Shown here one piece after another: positions 1 through 5,311 of a stretch of 5,311 nucleotides of DNA. The notes below the pieces were generated by a model. The model was not told where the DNA came from. It ran no database searches and was given only the letters and a program-made list of their open reading frames with translations. The translations under genes and the position numbers were made by a program. Numbering within the stretch: position 1 is the stretch's first letter; the number at the start of each line of letters is the position of its first letter. The stretch is from an uncultured Rubritalea sp. (lineage in GTDB: Bacteria; Verrucomicrobiota; Verrucomicrobiia; Verrucomicrobiales; Akkermansiaceae), in NCBI GenBank assembly GCA_937951395.1, contig CALFBV010000032.1:1-5311 (forward strand), given 5' to 3'.

Positions 1-144
1 CAGAGGCAACCCCCACTTCACTAACGCAAACAGGGTGCCCACTAAAACCAACAACTTGACGACAGCAGACGAAGTATCCGCTTTCCCTGGCTTCTGAATT
101 CCTTCTAGCTGCTCTATTTCTGGAGGATTCCGATCTTCTGACAT
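1..144 (-). CDS. Small membrane protein, 5' part only (runs off left edge)
   Basis: An ATG at 142-144 opens a minus-strand frame that stays open for 48 codons to the window edge. The protein starts MSEDRNPPEIEQLEG, an acidic and polar N-terminus of about 25 residues. A hydrophobic stretch follows at residues 27-48 (AVVKLLVLVGTLFALVKWGL), which reads as one membrane helix with two lysines in or beside it. I do not recognise the family. It is transcribed away from ypfJ, with 122 bp between the two starts. There is no purine-rich ribosome binding site before the ATG; the transcript there is pyrimidine-rich. A soluble tail, one helix and open continuation suggest a small inner-membrane protein, but the C-terminal part is missing, so both length and function are unknown. 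Confidence 0.5.
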   Translation of the reverse strand, partial: MSEDRNPPEIEQLEGIQKPGKADTSSAVVKLLVLVGTLFALVKWGLPL

Positions 145-266
145 AGGGGGAGACTGCACTAAACAGGCTCATTTTGCAACCATCAGAAAAAAAAGATGCA
201 AAAAATACATTGAGTCCTTTGATAATGATAATTTATCCTCTAATCTATCAACAACAAAACGAAATT
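145..266. promoter_or_regulatory. Divergent intergenic region before ypfJ
   Basis: This 122-bp gap separates two divergent starts and must hold the ypfJ promoter. It is A/T-rich, with an A-run at 187-194 and two tandem GATAAT hexamers at 221-232 that resemble a -10 box. I found no -35 box at a good spacing, so no promoter is assigned. The ypfJ frame is open upstream to a TTG at 174, but that extension reads like non-coding DNA. Confidence 0.3.
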
Positions 267-1214
267 ATGCGCTGGAAAGGTAGAAGACAAAGTAAAAATG
301 TAGAAGATAGAAGAGGCGAATCAGTTCCAACTGGGACTAGTAGAGGTATGGGTTTGGCTGGAGGACTAGGAATCGGCAAGATTCTGTTCTCACTTTTCGC
401 TAGAGGTAGCGGCAAGACTAAGCTGATGCTGATCGCCGGTATTCTAGTCGCTATGGTGGTGTTTAAATTTAATCCATTATCTCTTCTAGGCGGTCCAGCA
501 ACGATGGGTTCTAATTCCGGAAAAATAGAGCAGACCACTCCTAGAAAACCCGCACCAAACGATGAATACGCAGCGTTTCTTAAAAGTATCTTAGGGAGCA
601 ATGAAGATCTATGGGCCAATTTACTTCCTAAATATGGGAACCGTTATGAGCCTGCAAAGATGAGGGTCTATAGCGTTGGCACAAAGATGGATGATGGCAG
701 TGTGGCAGATGCACGCATGGGTCCATTCTACCTCCCTAGTGAAAAACGCATCTACATAGACCCTACATTCTTCGAGGAAATGCAGACTAAGTTTGGTGTC
801 ACAGGTGAGTTTGCCCGCGCCTACGTGGTCTCTCATGAGTTCGGTCATCATATCCAGAACCTCATGGGGAGAACTACTGCCCTTCACAGTAAGCATGGCA
901 GAATCTCTAAAATAGAATACAATCGCGAATCTGTGAGACTCGAACTCCATGCAGATTTTCTTGCAGGAGTCTATGCACACCATGATGACAAGAACTTTGA
1001 TTCACTAGACCGTGCTGACATACTTAGCGCTATGGAATGCGCCAAAGCCATCGGTGATGACAGACTGCAACAGCAAGCCGGACAACGCGTAAATAGAGAT
1101 CACTTCACACACGGATCATCTGAACAAAGAGCTCGTTGGTTCATGCAGGGATTTAACTCTGGTGACCTCAAAGTAGGTGAGCAGATCTATAGCATGGACT
1201 ACAATAGACTGTAG
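267..1214 (+). CDS. ypfJ: YpfJ-family neutral zinc metallopeptidase
   Basis: This is a predicted membrane-anchored zinc peptidase of the YpfJ family (Pfam Zn_peptidase); its physiological substrate is not known. The start is placed at the ATG at 267 because MRWKGRRQSKNVEDRRG is the conserved family N-terminus; the frame is open further upstream to a TTG at 174, which I reject. The 315-residue protein has a basic N-terminal tail, a Gly-rich stretch at 27-38 and one membrane helix at about 53-68. A linker leads into the catalytic domain from about residue 95. The zinc motif HEFGH is at 190-194, and the likely third ligand is E226 in RLELHADF. The family motifs GPFY (152-155), IGDDRLQQQ, and the FTHGSSEQR-to-GFNSGD block near the C-terminus are all present. 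Oddly, the cysteines that the family normally has at the GCG, FYCP, ADC and QCN positions are all absent. The only cysteine is C258. No clear Shine-Dalgarno sequence precedes the start. The family call is very secure. Confidence 0.95.
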   Translation: MRWKGRRQSKNVEDRRGESVPTGTSRGMGLAGGLGIGKILFSLFARGSGKTKLMLIAGILVAMVVFKFNPLSLLGGPATMGSNSGKIEQTTPRKPAPNDEYAAFLKSILGSNEDLWANLLPKYGNRYEPAKMRVYSVGTKMDDGSVADARMGPFYLPSEKRIYIDPTFFEEMQTKFGVTGEFARAYVVSHEFGHHIQNLMGRTTALHSKHGRISKIEYNRESVRLELHADFLAGVYAHHDDKNFDSLDRADILSAMECAKAIGDDRLQQQAGQRVNRDHFTHGSSEQRARWFMQGFNSGDLKVGEQIYSMDYNRL

Positions 1215-1232
1215 CCTTCTCGCTCGTCTATC

Positions 1233-1337
1233 CTGAATGAGCAAGCCATACTACAAGCTACATCTCCTTGTAATTGTTGCGGCTTTCACCTCTTATTCTT
1301 CCTAGGCGCAGCTACGATCGTCCTCGTAATCTACTAA
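1233..1337 (+). CDS. Possible 34-aa small membrane protein with a non-standard start
   Basis: After the ypfJ stop the same frame stays open to a TAA at 1335-1337. The second half reads SPCNCCGFHLLFFLGAATIV followed by LVIY: a Cys-rich motif leading into a hydrophobic C-terminal helix, which looks protein-like. The only plausible initiator is the CTG at 1233, which would give an N-terminus of MNEQAILQAT. There is no ATG, GTG or TTG in frame and no ribosome binding site. It could be a real small membrane protein with a CTG start, one that lost its ATG by mutation, a readthrough tail of YpfJ past the TAG at 1212-1214, or chance. An ATG at 1237 in another frame gives a 22-residue alternative that looks less natural. 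Confidence 0.22.
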   Translation: MNEQAILQATSPCNCCGFHLLFFLGAATIVLVIY

Positions 1338-1374
1338 AATCCAATTTTCGCTAAGCGAGCATTGAGAAGTTTAA

Positions 1375-1941
1375 TTAACGTTGAGACGCCTTCCTCAGAT
1401 CACCTTTATAAACACTGGATCTCCTCACACTAGTAGAGCTACTATAATGATTATAGCAAGATGAGTATCCGTGATTGGAACGGCTAGAATGATTACTACG
1501 GTTATAGTTGGTATTTCTAGAGCTACTATAGCGGCTATTATACCCTCTAGGCGCTGAGCAGCGATAATAACGTCCACCATCTCTGCGATACCAGCTATTA
1601 CCTCTGTTGTAATAAATCTGCCCACTATACGCGACCGACCTATAGCTGGATGGCAGACGAGAAATACCTGAACTGCTATAATAACTGCTACCTACACGAC
1701 CAGTGTAGCCATGCGGTCTATTACAACGATAATACCTGCCATCCCTGCGGCTGTACCAAGAATCTCTAGAATAATAATAAGGACTACCACCCACATGAAC
1801 CGTTCTGTAACCAGTGGGCAGGACAGTCACCCCCACGCTAGAATATGTGGACACACCATTAACTGGCACACATGAAGAGATGCTTAAAACAGCAGCAATC
1901 ATAGACCCCATGATAAGAAGTGACAATAATTTGGATTTCAT
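1375..1941 (-). CDS. Tyr/Ser/Arg-rich lipoprotein with two DUF6515-like repeats
   Basis: This 188-residue secreted protein of unknown function begins MKSKLLSLLIMGSMIAAVLS and continues to a lipobox ISSC. The lipidated cysteine would be C24, so it should be exported by Sec and anchored in a membrane facing the periplasm or surface. Residues 41-79 and 96-134 are two copies of one unit with the pattern LPxxYRxV, G, YY, WY, GRYYRC, PxGY. They align without gaps at a spacing of 55 residues. The pattern resembles the DUF6515 type of short envelope proteins, in which a Tyr-rich strand segment follows LPxGYR. From 135 to 180 the protein is low complexity, rich in Ser, Asn, Arg, Tyr and His, and probably disordered. 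The cysteines of the mature chain after C24 are C73 and C128, one per repeat at the same place, and C162 in the tail. It lies 39 bp downstream of yycJ on the same strand and could share its transcript. No Shine-Dalgarno sequence is visible. The lipoprotein call is strong; the family name is from pattern memory. Confidence 0.85.
   Translation of the reverse strand: MKSKLLSLLIMGSMIAAVLSISSCVPVNGVSTYSSVGVTVLPTGYRTVHVGGSPYYYSRDSWYSRRDGRYYRCNRPHGYTGRVGSSYYSSSGISRLPSSYRSVAYSGQIYYNRGNSWYRRDGGRYYRCSAPRGYNSRYSSSRNTNYNRSNHSSRSNHGYSSCYNHYSSSTSVRRSSVYKGDLRKASQR
1540..1821 (-). repeat. Two direct repeats of a 39-residue unit inside the lipoprotein gene
   Basis: Residues 41-79 (bases 1705-1821) and 96-134 (bases 1540-1656) repeat with a constant offset of 55 codons. 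Shared residues include LP, YR, V, G, YY, WY, R, D, GRYYRC, P and GY. The absence of gaps across the whole unit points to an internal duplication of a single ancestral domain, with a Ser/Tyr/Gly linker of about 16 residues between copies. Confidence 0.85.
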
Positions 1942-1963
1942 AGTTCTAAACTACACCAACACG

Positions 1964-1979
1964 CTCATTTAACAATGAG
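1964..1979 (-). terminator. Weak hairpin between yycJ and the lipoprotein gene
   Basis: CTCATT and AATGAG form a perfect 6-bp stem around a TAAC loop, 2 bp past the yycJ stop codon. No U-run follows on the minus-strand transcript, so it is at best a weak or partial terminator, or a processing site between the two genes. Confidence 0.2.
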
Positions 1980-1980
1980 T

Positions 1981-2826
1981 TTAAAACAAATCAGCTTGAT
2001 TCAGCTCACCTTTGGGGGCTTTAAGCGCAACTTTAAGACTAGGTTTAGAGCCAAATTCAAACCAACTTGTGGGTTGATGTTGGTCCGCGCAAATGAGGTC
2101 AGTTACATTGAGCGATGTCAATAGAGGCTCGATGGTTTTAGTAGCCACACTAGCGTTATTGCAGTCGCTAGATAGATGACCTAACAAAACACAACTCAGC
2201 TTCTCACACCCCACTTCCGCGATAAACTCGCCCGCTTGAGTGTTCGATAAATGTCCGTGCTGAGAAGCGATGCGCTGCTTGGTAGCCCAGGGGCGCTTCG
2301 TGTCAGCCTCTAGTAACTCTTCATCATAGTTCGCCTCGATAAAAAGCGCATCTAGACCGATGAGATGCATCCGCATAGACCTAGTAATGAATCCCACATC
2401 TGTCACTAAGCCAAACTTAGCCGTGTCACTTTCTAACACAAATCCCACCGGCTCAGCAGCATCATGCTGGATAGGAAAGGCAGTCACCGAGACTCCATTG
2501 AGATCGAAGGCTTGACCTGTTAGAAATACTTTCCATTTGATCTTACTCTTCATCCCCCACTCCAATGCTTCTTTAGTCAGCGCATTTGCATAGACAGGAA
2601 TGTCTCGCTTACGCATGAAGACATCTAGTCCACGTGCGTGATCACTGTGTTCATGAGTGAGAAATATCCCTGAGAGCGTATCTGGATCTATGCCCATCTG
2701 CTTAAGTCTGAGAACTATCTGCTTAGCGCTAAGACCCACATCGATCAGATAAATACCACTGGCACACGAGATAACGGTAGCATTTCCACCACTCCCACTA
2801 CCTAAAACTGATACCTTCATACTCAT
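1981..2826 (-). CDS. yycJ: YycJ-family MBL-fold metallo-hydrolase
   Basis: This 281-residue soluble cytoplasmic protein has the metallo-beta-lactamase fold and belongs to the YycJ (WalJ) group. Relatives are dinuclear-metal enzymes, and in Firmicutes the gene sits beside the WalRK regulators. A nuclease or DNA-repair role has been proposed for the group, but the substrate is not settled. The metal motif THEHSDH is at 57-63 (H58, H60, D62, H63). Further YycJ signatures are VLGSGSGGN at 7-15, PVYAN at 77-81, HDAAEP at 121-126, TDVG with the bridging Asp at D143, PWATKQRI at 179-186, GHLSN at 191-195 and GHLSSDCNN at 216-224. The length is close to the 264 residues of the Bacillus protein, with about 20 extra residues at the C-terminus. 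ATG codons occur at residues 1 and 3; either could be used, and neither has a Shine-Dalgarno sequence. It is transcribed divergently from the coiled-coil protein gene and is not next to a wal-type two-component system here. All catalytic positions look intact. Confidence 0.93.
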   Translation of the reverse strand: MSMKVSVLGSGSGGNATVISCASGIYLIDVGLSAKQIVLRLKQMGIDPDTLSGIFLTHEHSDHARGLDVFMRKRDIPVYANALTKEALEWGMKSKIKWKVFLTGQAFDLNGVSVTAFPIQHDAAEPVGFVLESDTAKFGLVTDVGFITRSMRMHLIGLDALFIEANYDEELLEADTKRPWATKQRIASQHGHLSNTQAGEFIAEVGCEKLSCVLLGHLSSDCNNASVATKTIEPLLTSLNVTDLICADQHQPTSWFEFGSKPSLKVALKAPKGELNQADLF

Positions 2827-2907
2827 GTAGTTAGTCTGTGCTATTCCTAGCTACTGCTCAAGTCTGATTGTAAAATCTACTCATTTTTACGATTTTAACC
2901 TTTAGTT
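2827..2907. promoter_or_regulatory. Divergent promoter region between yycJ and the coiled-coil gene
   Basis: This 81-bp gap separates two divergent starts, so it should carry promoters for both directions. It contains the inverted repeat GTAAAA (2870-2875) and TTTTAC (2885-2890) with a 9-base spacer, and a near match to the second arm at 2891-2899. TAAAAT at 2871-2876 could serve as a -10 box for the plus strand, but no good -35 box is placed. The inverted repeat could be an operator or simply A/T-rich chance. Confidence 0.35.
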
Positions 2908-3663
2908 ATGACGAAAAAAACACAAGATACAGCCATGAATACTGTGAGAATCCTAATCTGCGCCACCTTCGCGCTCCTCATCGCTGCGCTCGTACACTCC
3001 TACTCTACTACAGGAGGCTCTGGAAATAAATCTGTGAGTGAACTCAAGGAAGAGTTAGAAAAAATAAGACTAGAAAAACAAATCGAGCGCGAGCGTGCAG
3101 CTGCTACTCCTTTGGCCTATGGTCAATACGCCGCCCCAGCTCCTTACACTCCGGCTGCTAATCCTGTAATTCCTGCTTTTGTAAATCCTATAAACTCTGT
3201 TCCTCCGATTATCGTTGATTCAGCTCTTGATCAAAAAATAGATGCTCTCGAAGTTGAAAATGCTAAACTCAAAGCGAAGCAAGCTGAACAAGAAACGGAG
3301 AATGACATGCTCACAGCAGAAGCAGATGTGATAAAAAATGAGCTAGCAGAGCAAGCCATCGCGCAAGAAGGAAGGCCAGAAGGAGAAAGAGCGGCATTAA
3401 TCGCCCAGGCTCTCGTCATGGCTAGAGTGAAAGTGTATGCCGCAGACGAAGGAATTATCTTACTAGACTTAGTCCGCGCCCAGAATCTAAACACAGGTCA
3501 GATACTTGGCATTCGAAGAGGAGAAGCTGGTGGCATCATCGGACGCATCAAAATGGGCCGTATAGAAAGCAGTGAAATAGGCTACGCAGACCCCATCGCA
3601 GAATCATTTTTCGGTGGTCCAGTGGACATCAAGGAGGGTGATGAAATCATCGTTATCCCCTAG
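2908..3663 (+). CDS. Membrane-anchored coiled-coil protein with C-terminal beta domain
   Basis: This is a 251-residue protein of unknown function with a clear architecture. A short basic N-terminus (MTKKTQDTAMNTVR) leads into one membrane helix at about 14-30 (ILICATFALLIAALVH), probably an uncleaved anchor. A charged coiled coil at about 42-66 is followed by a Pro/Ala/Tyr-rich linker at 67-104. A second long coiled coil runs over 106-153 (LEVENAKLKAKQAEQETEND region). Residues 170-251 form a predicted beta-rich domain with GIIGRIKMGRIE and the ending VDIKEGDEIIVIP. This end resembles the small beta domains in many coiled-coil envelope proteins of Verrucomicrobia and Planctomycetes, where a G-x-IGRI strand and a GD-x-V strand recur; that likeness is from memory of style, not a family match. 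A second ATG at residue 10 is an alternative start. yhaM follows after 22 bp, so the two are probably cotranscribed. Anchored in the membrane, the rest could face the periplasm. Confidence 0.85.
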   Translation: MTKKTQDTAMNTVRILICATFALLIAALVHSYSTTGGSGNKSVSELKEELEKIRLEKQIERERAAATPLAYGQYAAPAPYTPAANPVIPAFVNPINSVPPIIVDSALDQKIDALEVENAKLKAKQAEQETENDMLTAEADVIKNELAEQAIAQEGRPEGERAALIAQALVMARVKVYAADEGIILLDLVRAQNLNTGQILGIRRGEAGGIIGRIKMGRIESSEIGYADPIAESFFGGPVDIKEGDEIIVIP

Positions 3664-3685
3664 TCAGAGTTAGAGTCCGCTAGAC

Positions 3686-4780
3686 ATGCCACACTACACC
3701 ATTTCCGAGCTCAAGCAGAACACGGGCGAAAACCCCACCACTGCTACCGTAGACACTCAACTTCAAAAGTGCGTCACTAAGACCACTAAGTCTGGAAAAC
3801 CTTACCTCCAGATCACGCTCACTGATGCGATTGATCAATTCTCGCTCAAGATCTGGGAGAACCTACCCCAGTTCAGCGCGATCCAGAGCATCGATCTCGA
3901 CTCATTTATCCGCCTAGAAGGCGACTGGATCCAGAACCAATACGGCATCGATGCCAACCGCTGGCAGTTCCGCATTCTTAACGAAGGTGAGATCCAGAAT
4001 TTCCTCATCGGAGATCCAGAAACTAGCAAGCTCCAAGCGAATGACTGGAACGACATCGTAAAACTTACCTCTAGCATTAGTGATCCGAGACTCAATCAAC
4101 TCTGTGCTCTCTTTATAGCCGAACACGGGCTGAAATTCCGACGCACCGCAGCAGCGCGCAAAAATCATCATGCTCGCAGAGGCGGAATGGTCGAGCACGT
4201 CGCCCAGATGATGCGCTCAGCAGTGGCACTCAGCGGAGTTTACCCTGAGCTAAATCAAGATCTACTCATCGCAGGAGTACTCTTCCATGACTCAGGAAAA
4301 CTCTGGGAAAACACTTATGATGAGCGTGGCTTCACACAGGCTTATGATATGCAAGGAGAAATGTTAGGTCACATCCCGCTCGGGCTCAGCCTCGTTGATA
4401 AACTTTGGGACAAGATGATTTCAAGCTGCGTAGCAACAGCCACAACCTGGGAAAAACTTACCCCTAAGAATGACGAAGTCCGGATACATTTACTCCATCT
4501 CATCGCCTCGCATCACGGCACGCTTGAATTTGGCTCACCCACACTTCCACGCACTCCTGAAGCACAGGTCTTGCATCACATAGATAACATTGACGCCAAA
4601 TTCGAAATGATGAAACAAGCCTACAGAACTGCCCCAGAACTTGCGCCAGACATCCAGGAAAAACAATTCCCCCTACCCGCAAACCTCATCAAACCTCTCA
4701 CCCACTTCACTCCTGAAATGGCAAAGGCAACTGCGTTCGTAGAAAAAGCAGTTAAAAGTGATGACCTTGATTTATTCTAG
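3686..4780 (+). CDS. yhaM: YhaM-like 3'-5' exonuclease with OB fold and HD domain
   Basis: This 364-residue cytoplasmic protein has the YhaM layout. An N-terminal OB-fold nucleic-acid-binding domain (about 16-105) is followed by a helical linker and an HD-type phosphohydrolase domain (about 155-310). Characterised relatives are metal-dependent 3'-5' exoribonucleases that trim RNA tails and can also degrade DNA. Visible HD-domain landmarks are HH at 161-162, GGMVEH at 166-171, the HDSGK core at 201-205 with metal-binding H201 and D202, GHI at 228-230, and SHHGTLEFGSP at 275-285. LHHIDNIDAK at 296-305 is the last of them. All metal-site positions look intact. It is about 50 residues longer than the Bacillus enzyme (314 aa), mainly in the linker and the C-terminal tail. 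The tail from about 311 is poorly conserved in kind and ends DDLDLF. It sits 22 bp after the coiled-coil protein gene and is probably in its operon. No Shine-Dalgarno sequence is evident. After it there is no clear hairpin terminator. Confidence 0.92.
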   Translation: MPHYTISELKQNTGENPTTATVDTQLQKCVTKTTKSGKPYLQITLTDAIDQFSLKIWENLPQFSAIQSIDLDSFIRLEGDWIQNQYGIDANRWQFRILNEGEIQNFLIGDPETSKLQANDWNDIVKLTSSISDPRLNQLCALFIAEHGLKFRRTAAARKNHHARRGGMVEHVAQMMRSAVALSGVYPELNQDLLIAGVLFHDSGKLWENTYDERGFTQAYDMQGEMLGHIPLGLSLVDKLWDKMISSCVATATTWEKLTPKNDEVRIHLLHLIASHHGTLEFGSPTLPRTPEAQVLHHIDNIDAKFEMMKQAYRTAPELAPDIQEKQFPLPANLIKPLTHFTPEMAKATAFVEKAVKSDDLDLF

Positions 4781-4806
4781 TTAGCTCATCATTTTTATCG
4801 TCAACA

Positions 4807-4881
4807 TCACACCAGAACGATCAATAATACGAGAACTACTATATCAACTAGCTCAACTAATTTTTTAAGGTACCTCCTCAT
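4807..4881 (-). CDS. Possible 24-aa hydrophobic peptide
   Basis: An ATG at 4879-4881 opens a 24-codon frame ending at a TGA. It reads MRRYLKKLVELVD followed by IVVLVLLIVLV: a basic start then an almost purely aliphatic helix, the usual form of tiny bacterial membrane peptides or type I toxins. There is no ribosome binding site before the ATG; the AGGAGG found here lies just inside the frame. It sits between the yhaM stop and the kinase remnant, in DNA that appears to be decaying, so chance is quite likely. Confidence 0.15.
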   Translation of the reverse strand: MRRYLKKLVELVDIVVLVLLIVLV

Positions 4882-4887
4882 TAGCTA

Positions 4888-5146
4888 CTAATAGTTCAGC
4901 AGTAAGTTAGGATGCGACATCTGAGAGAGCGCCTGGGCTTCTCTGTTAAACCTCCTCTTTCTATCCTCATCATCATTATCCTCGATAGCCAGGACCTTCA
5001 GCGTCACATTCCGATTTAGCTTCTCCTGCACTGTTCAGTATATTTCTCCCGTCTCTCCCTTGCTCATAAGATACTTGGATCTGGCGTTGAGGAAACTCTT
5101 CAGCTAATAACTCAGCCTTAAGTTTATCTATTTTAATATCGCCCAT
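4888..5146 (-). pseudogene. Ser/Thr protein kinase remnant (N-lobe only, frameshifted)
   Basis: This is a broken minus-strand gene for a eukaryote-like (Hanks-type) protein kinase. Reading from the ATG at 5144-5146, the first frame gives MGDIKIDKLKAELLAEEFPQ and continues to SYEQG at about 5063. A shift of one base within 5048-5060 then moves the reading to the next frame. This gives TGEIY, a TGA stop (5035-5037), TVQEKLNRNVTLKVLAIED, and later RRFNREAQALSQMSHPNLLL-NY, where two consecutive TAG codons end it at 4885-4890. The fragment matches the kinase N-lobe in order. The Gly-rich loop (degraded) comes first, then the strand with the ATP-binding lysine (VTLK, K at 4996-4998), the helix C glutamate (E at 4939-4941 in NREAQAL) and the HPNL motif. 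The HRD and DFG motifs and everything else of the kinase are absent from the window. An in-frame GTG at 5165-5167 could extend the start. The remnant converges with yhaM. The kinase identity is strong from motif order; the cause of truncation is unknown. Confidence 0.85.
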
Positions 5147-5175
5147 GAATACTCTAGTTATAACCACTTCATATT

Positions 5176-5200
5176 AAGGGCACTTCTGGAAACCTCTGAG
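5176..5200 (+). mobile_element. Possible insertion-sequence left end
   Basis: The stretch beginning AAGGGCACTTCTGGAAACC, close to the 5' end of the kinase remnant and about 55-80 bp before a new plus-strand start, has the look and position of a terminal inverted repeat of a transposase gene. The matching right end would lie beyond the window, so this cannot be confirmed. It may be ordinary intergenic DNA. Confidence 0.18.
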
Positions 5201-5255
5201 GCAAATTTACATTTTAAAGTATTTAATTTTTCTTATCAGAAAGTAGTTTAAAGGC

Positions 5256-5311
5256 ATGAACTACCGTAAGCCATCCAAGAACTACGATCTTTTTAGTGCT
5301 ATATCCAAGAA
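5256..5311 (+). CDS. 5' end of an unidentified gene (cut by right edge)
   Basis: An ATG at 5256 opens 18 codons, MNYRKPSKNYDLFSAISK, to the window edge. An in-frame TAG at 5244-5246 lies upstream, so this ATG is the first possible start. AAAGG sits right against the ATG, too close for a normal ribosome binding site. The basic N-terminus, the position beside a kinase pseudogene and the repeat-like sequence upstream make a transposase a reasonable guess, but 18 residues are too few to name a family. Confidence 0.4.
   Translation, partial: MNYRKPSKNYDLFSAISK

Noticed and set aside
174..266. N-terminal extension of ypfJ from a TTG at 174
   Set aside because: The extension reads as A-rich non-coding DNA, and the ATG at 267 begins exactly with the conserved MRW-GRR-S-NVEDRR family start.
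248..983. Two minus-strand open frames (248-619 and 621-983) opposite ypfJ
   Set aside because: They lie wholly or almost wholly opposite a secure gene and have no recognisable domains; they are shadows.
1237..1305. 22-codon plus-strand ORF (MSKPYYKLHLLVIVAAFTSYSS without its first or last residues is hydrophobic)
   Set aside because: It overlaps the better-looking CNCC frame, has no ribosome binding site and ends in a polar tail; nothing supports it beyond an ATG.
1338..1374. Two tiny inverted repeats (AAAAT-CCA-ATTTT and TCGC-TAA-GCGA) as a terminator between convergent genes
   Set aside because: The stems are only 4-5 bp and no U-run follows in either direction, so they are too weak to call.
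1425..1625. Minus-strand Ile/Val-rich frame inside the lipoprotein gene
   Set aside because: It is a frame-shifted reading of the Tyr/Ser/Arg repeat codons, so its hydrophobicity is an artefact.
3835..4682. Minus-strand frames opposite yhaM (3835-4095, 3914-4198, 4500-4682)
   Set aside because: They are antisense shadows of a gene with a full set of conserved motifs.
4976..5167. 63-residue minus-strand ORF as an independent gene
   Set aside because: Its first part is the start of the kinase remnant and its second part is the wrong frame after the shift; the kinase motifs continue in the neighbouring frame.

Overview
The window looks like a bacterial chromosome with mid-40s percent GC by eye. 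The gene set is a YpfJ-type zinc peptidase, a YycJ-type metallo-hydrolase, a YhaM-type HD nuclease, a Tyr/Ser-rich lipoprotein, and the remains of a eukaryote-like Ser/Thr kinase. Almost every start lacks a Shine-Dalgarno sequence. Together this suggests a member of the PVC superphylum, most likely Verrucomicrobiota. That placement is an inference from style and family content; there is no marker gene to prove it.

Layout from left to right. The 5' end of a minus-strand gene for a small membrane protein (1-144) runs off the left edge. It diverges from ypfJ (267-1214, +), whose family-typical start is well inside the longest open frame. A 160-bp gap follows, holding an odd 34-codon hydrophobic open stretch with a CNCC motif but no normal start codon. 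On the minus strand come a lipoprotein with two 55-residue-spaced repeats (1375-1941) and, upstream of it in the same direction, yycJ (1981-2826). An 81-bp divergent promoter region separates yycJ from two plus-strand genes that probably form an operon: a membrane-anchored coiled-coil protein (2908-3663) and yhaM (3686-4780).

The last 530 bp is a decayed accessory patch. It contains a minus-strand Ser/Thr kinase remnant (4888-5146) covering only the N-lobe, with one frameshift, an internal TGA and a double TAG at the break. Next to it are a possible insertion-sequence end and the first 18 codons of a new plus-strand gene cut by the window edge.

The intact genes do not form one pathway. ypfJ and the lipoprotein belong to the envelope, yycJ and yhaM are housekeeping metal-dependent hydrolases, and the coiled-coil protein is an envelope protein of unknown role. 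I found no convincing new multi-gene system. The most informative observations are the kinase pseudogene, the coordinated loss of all the usual YpfJ cysteines, and the possible small membrane proteins in the gaps.
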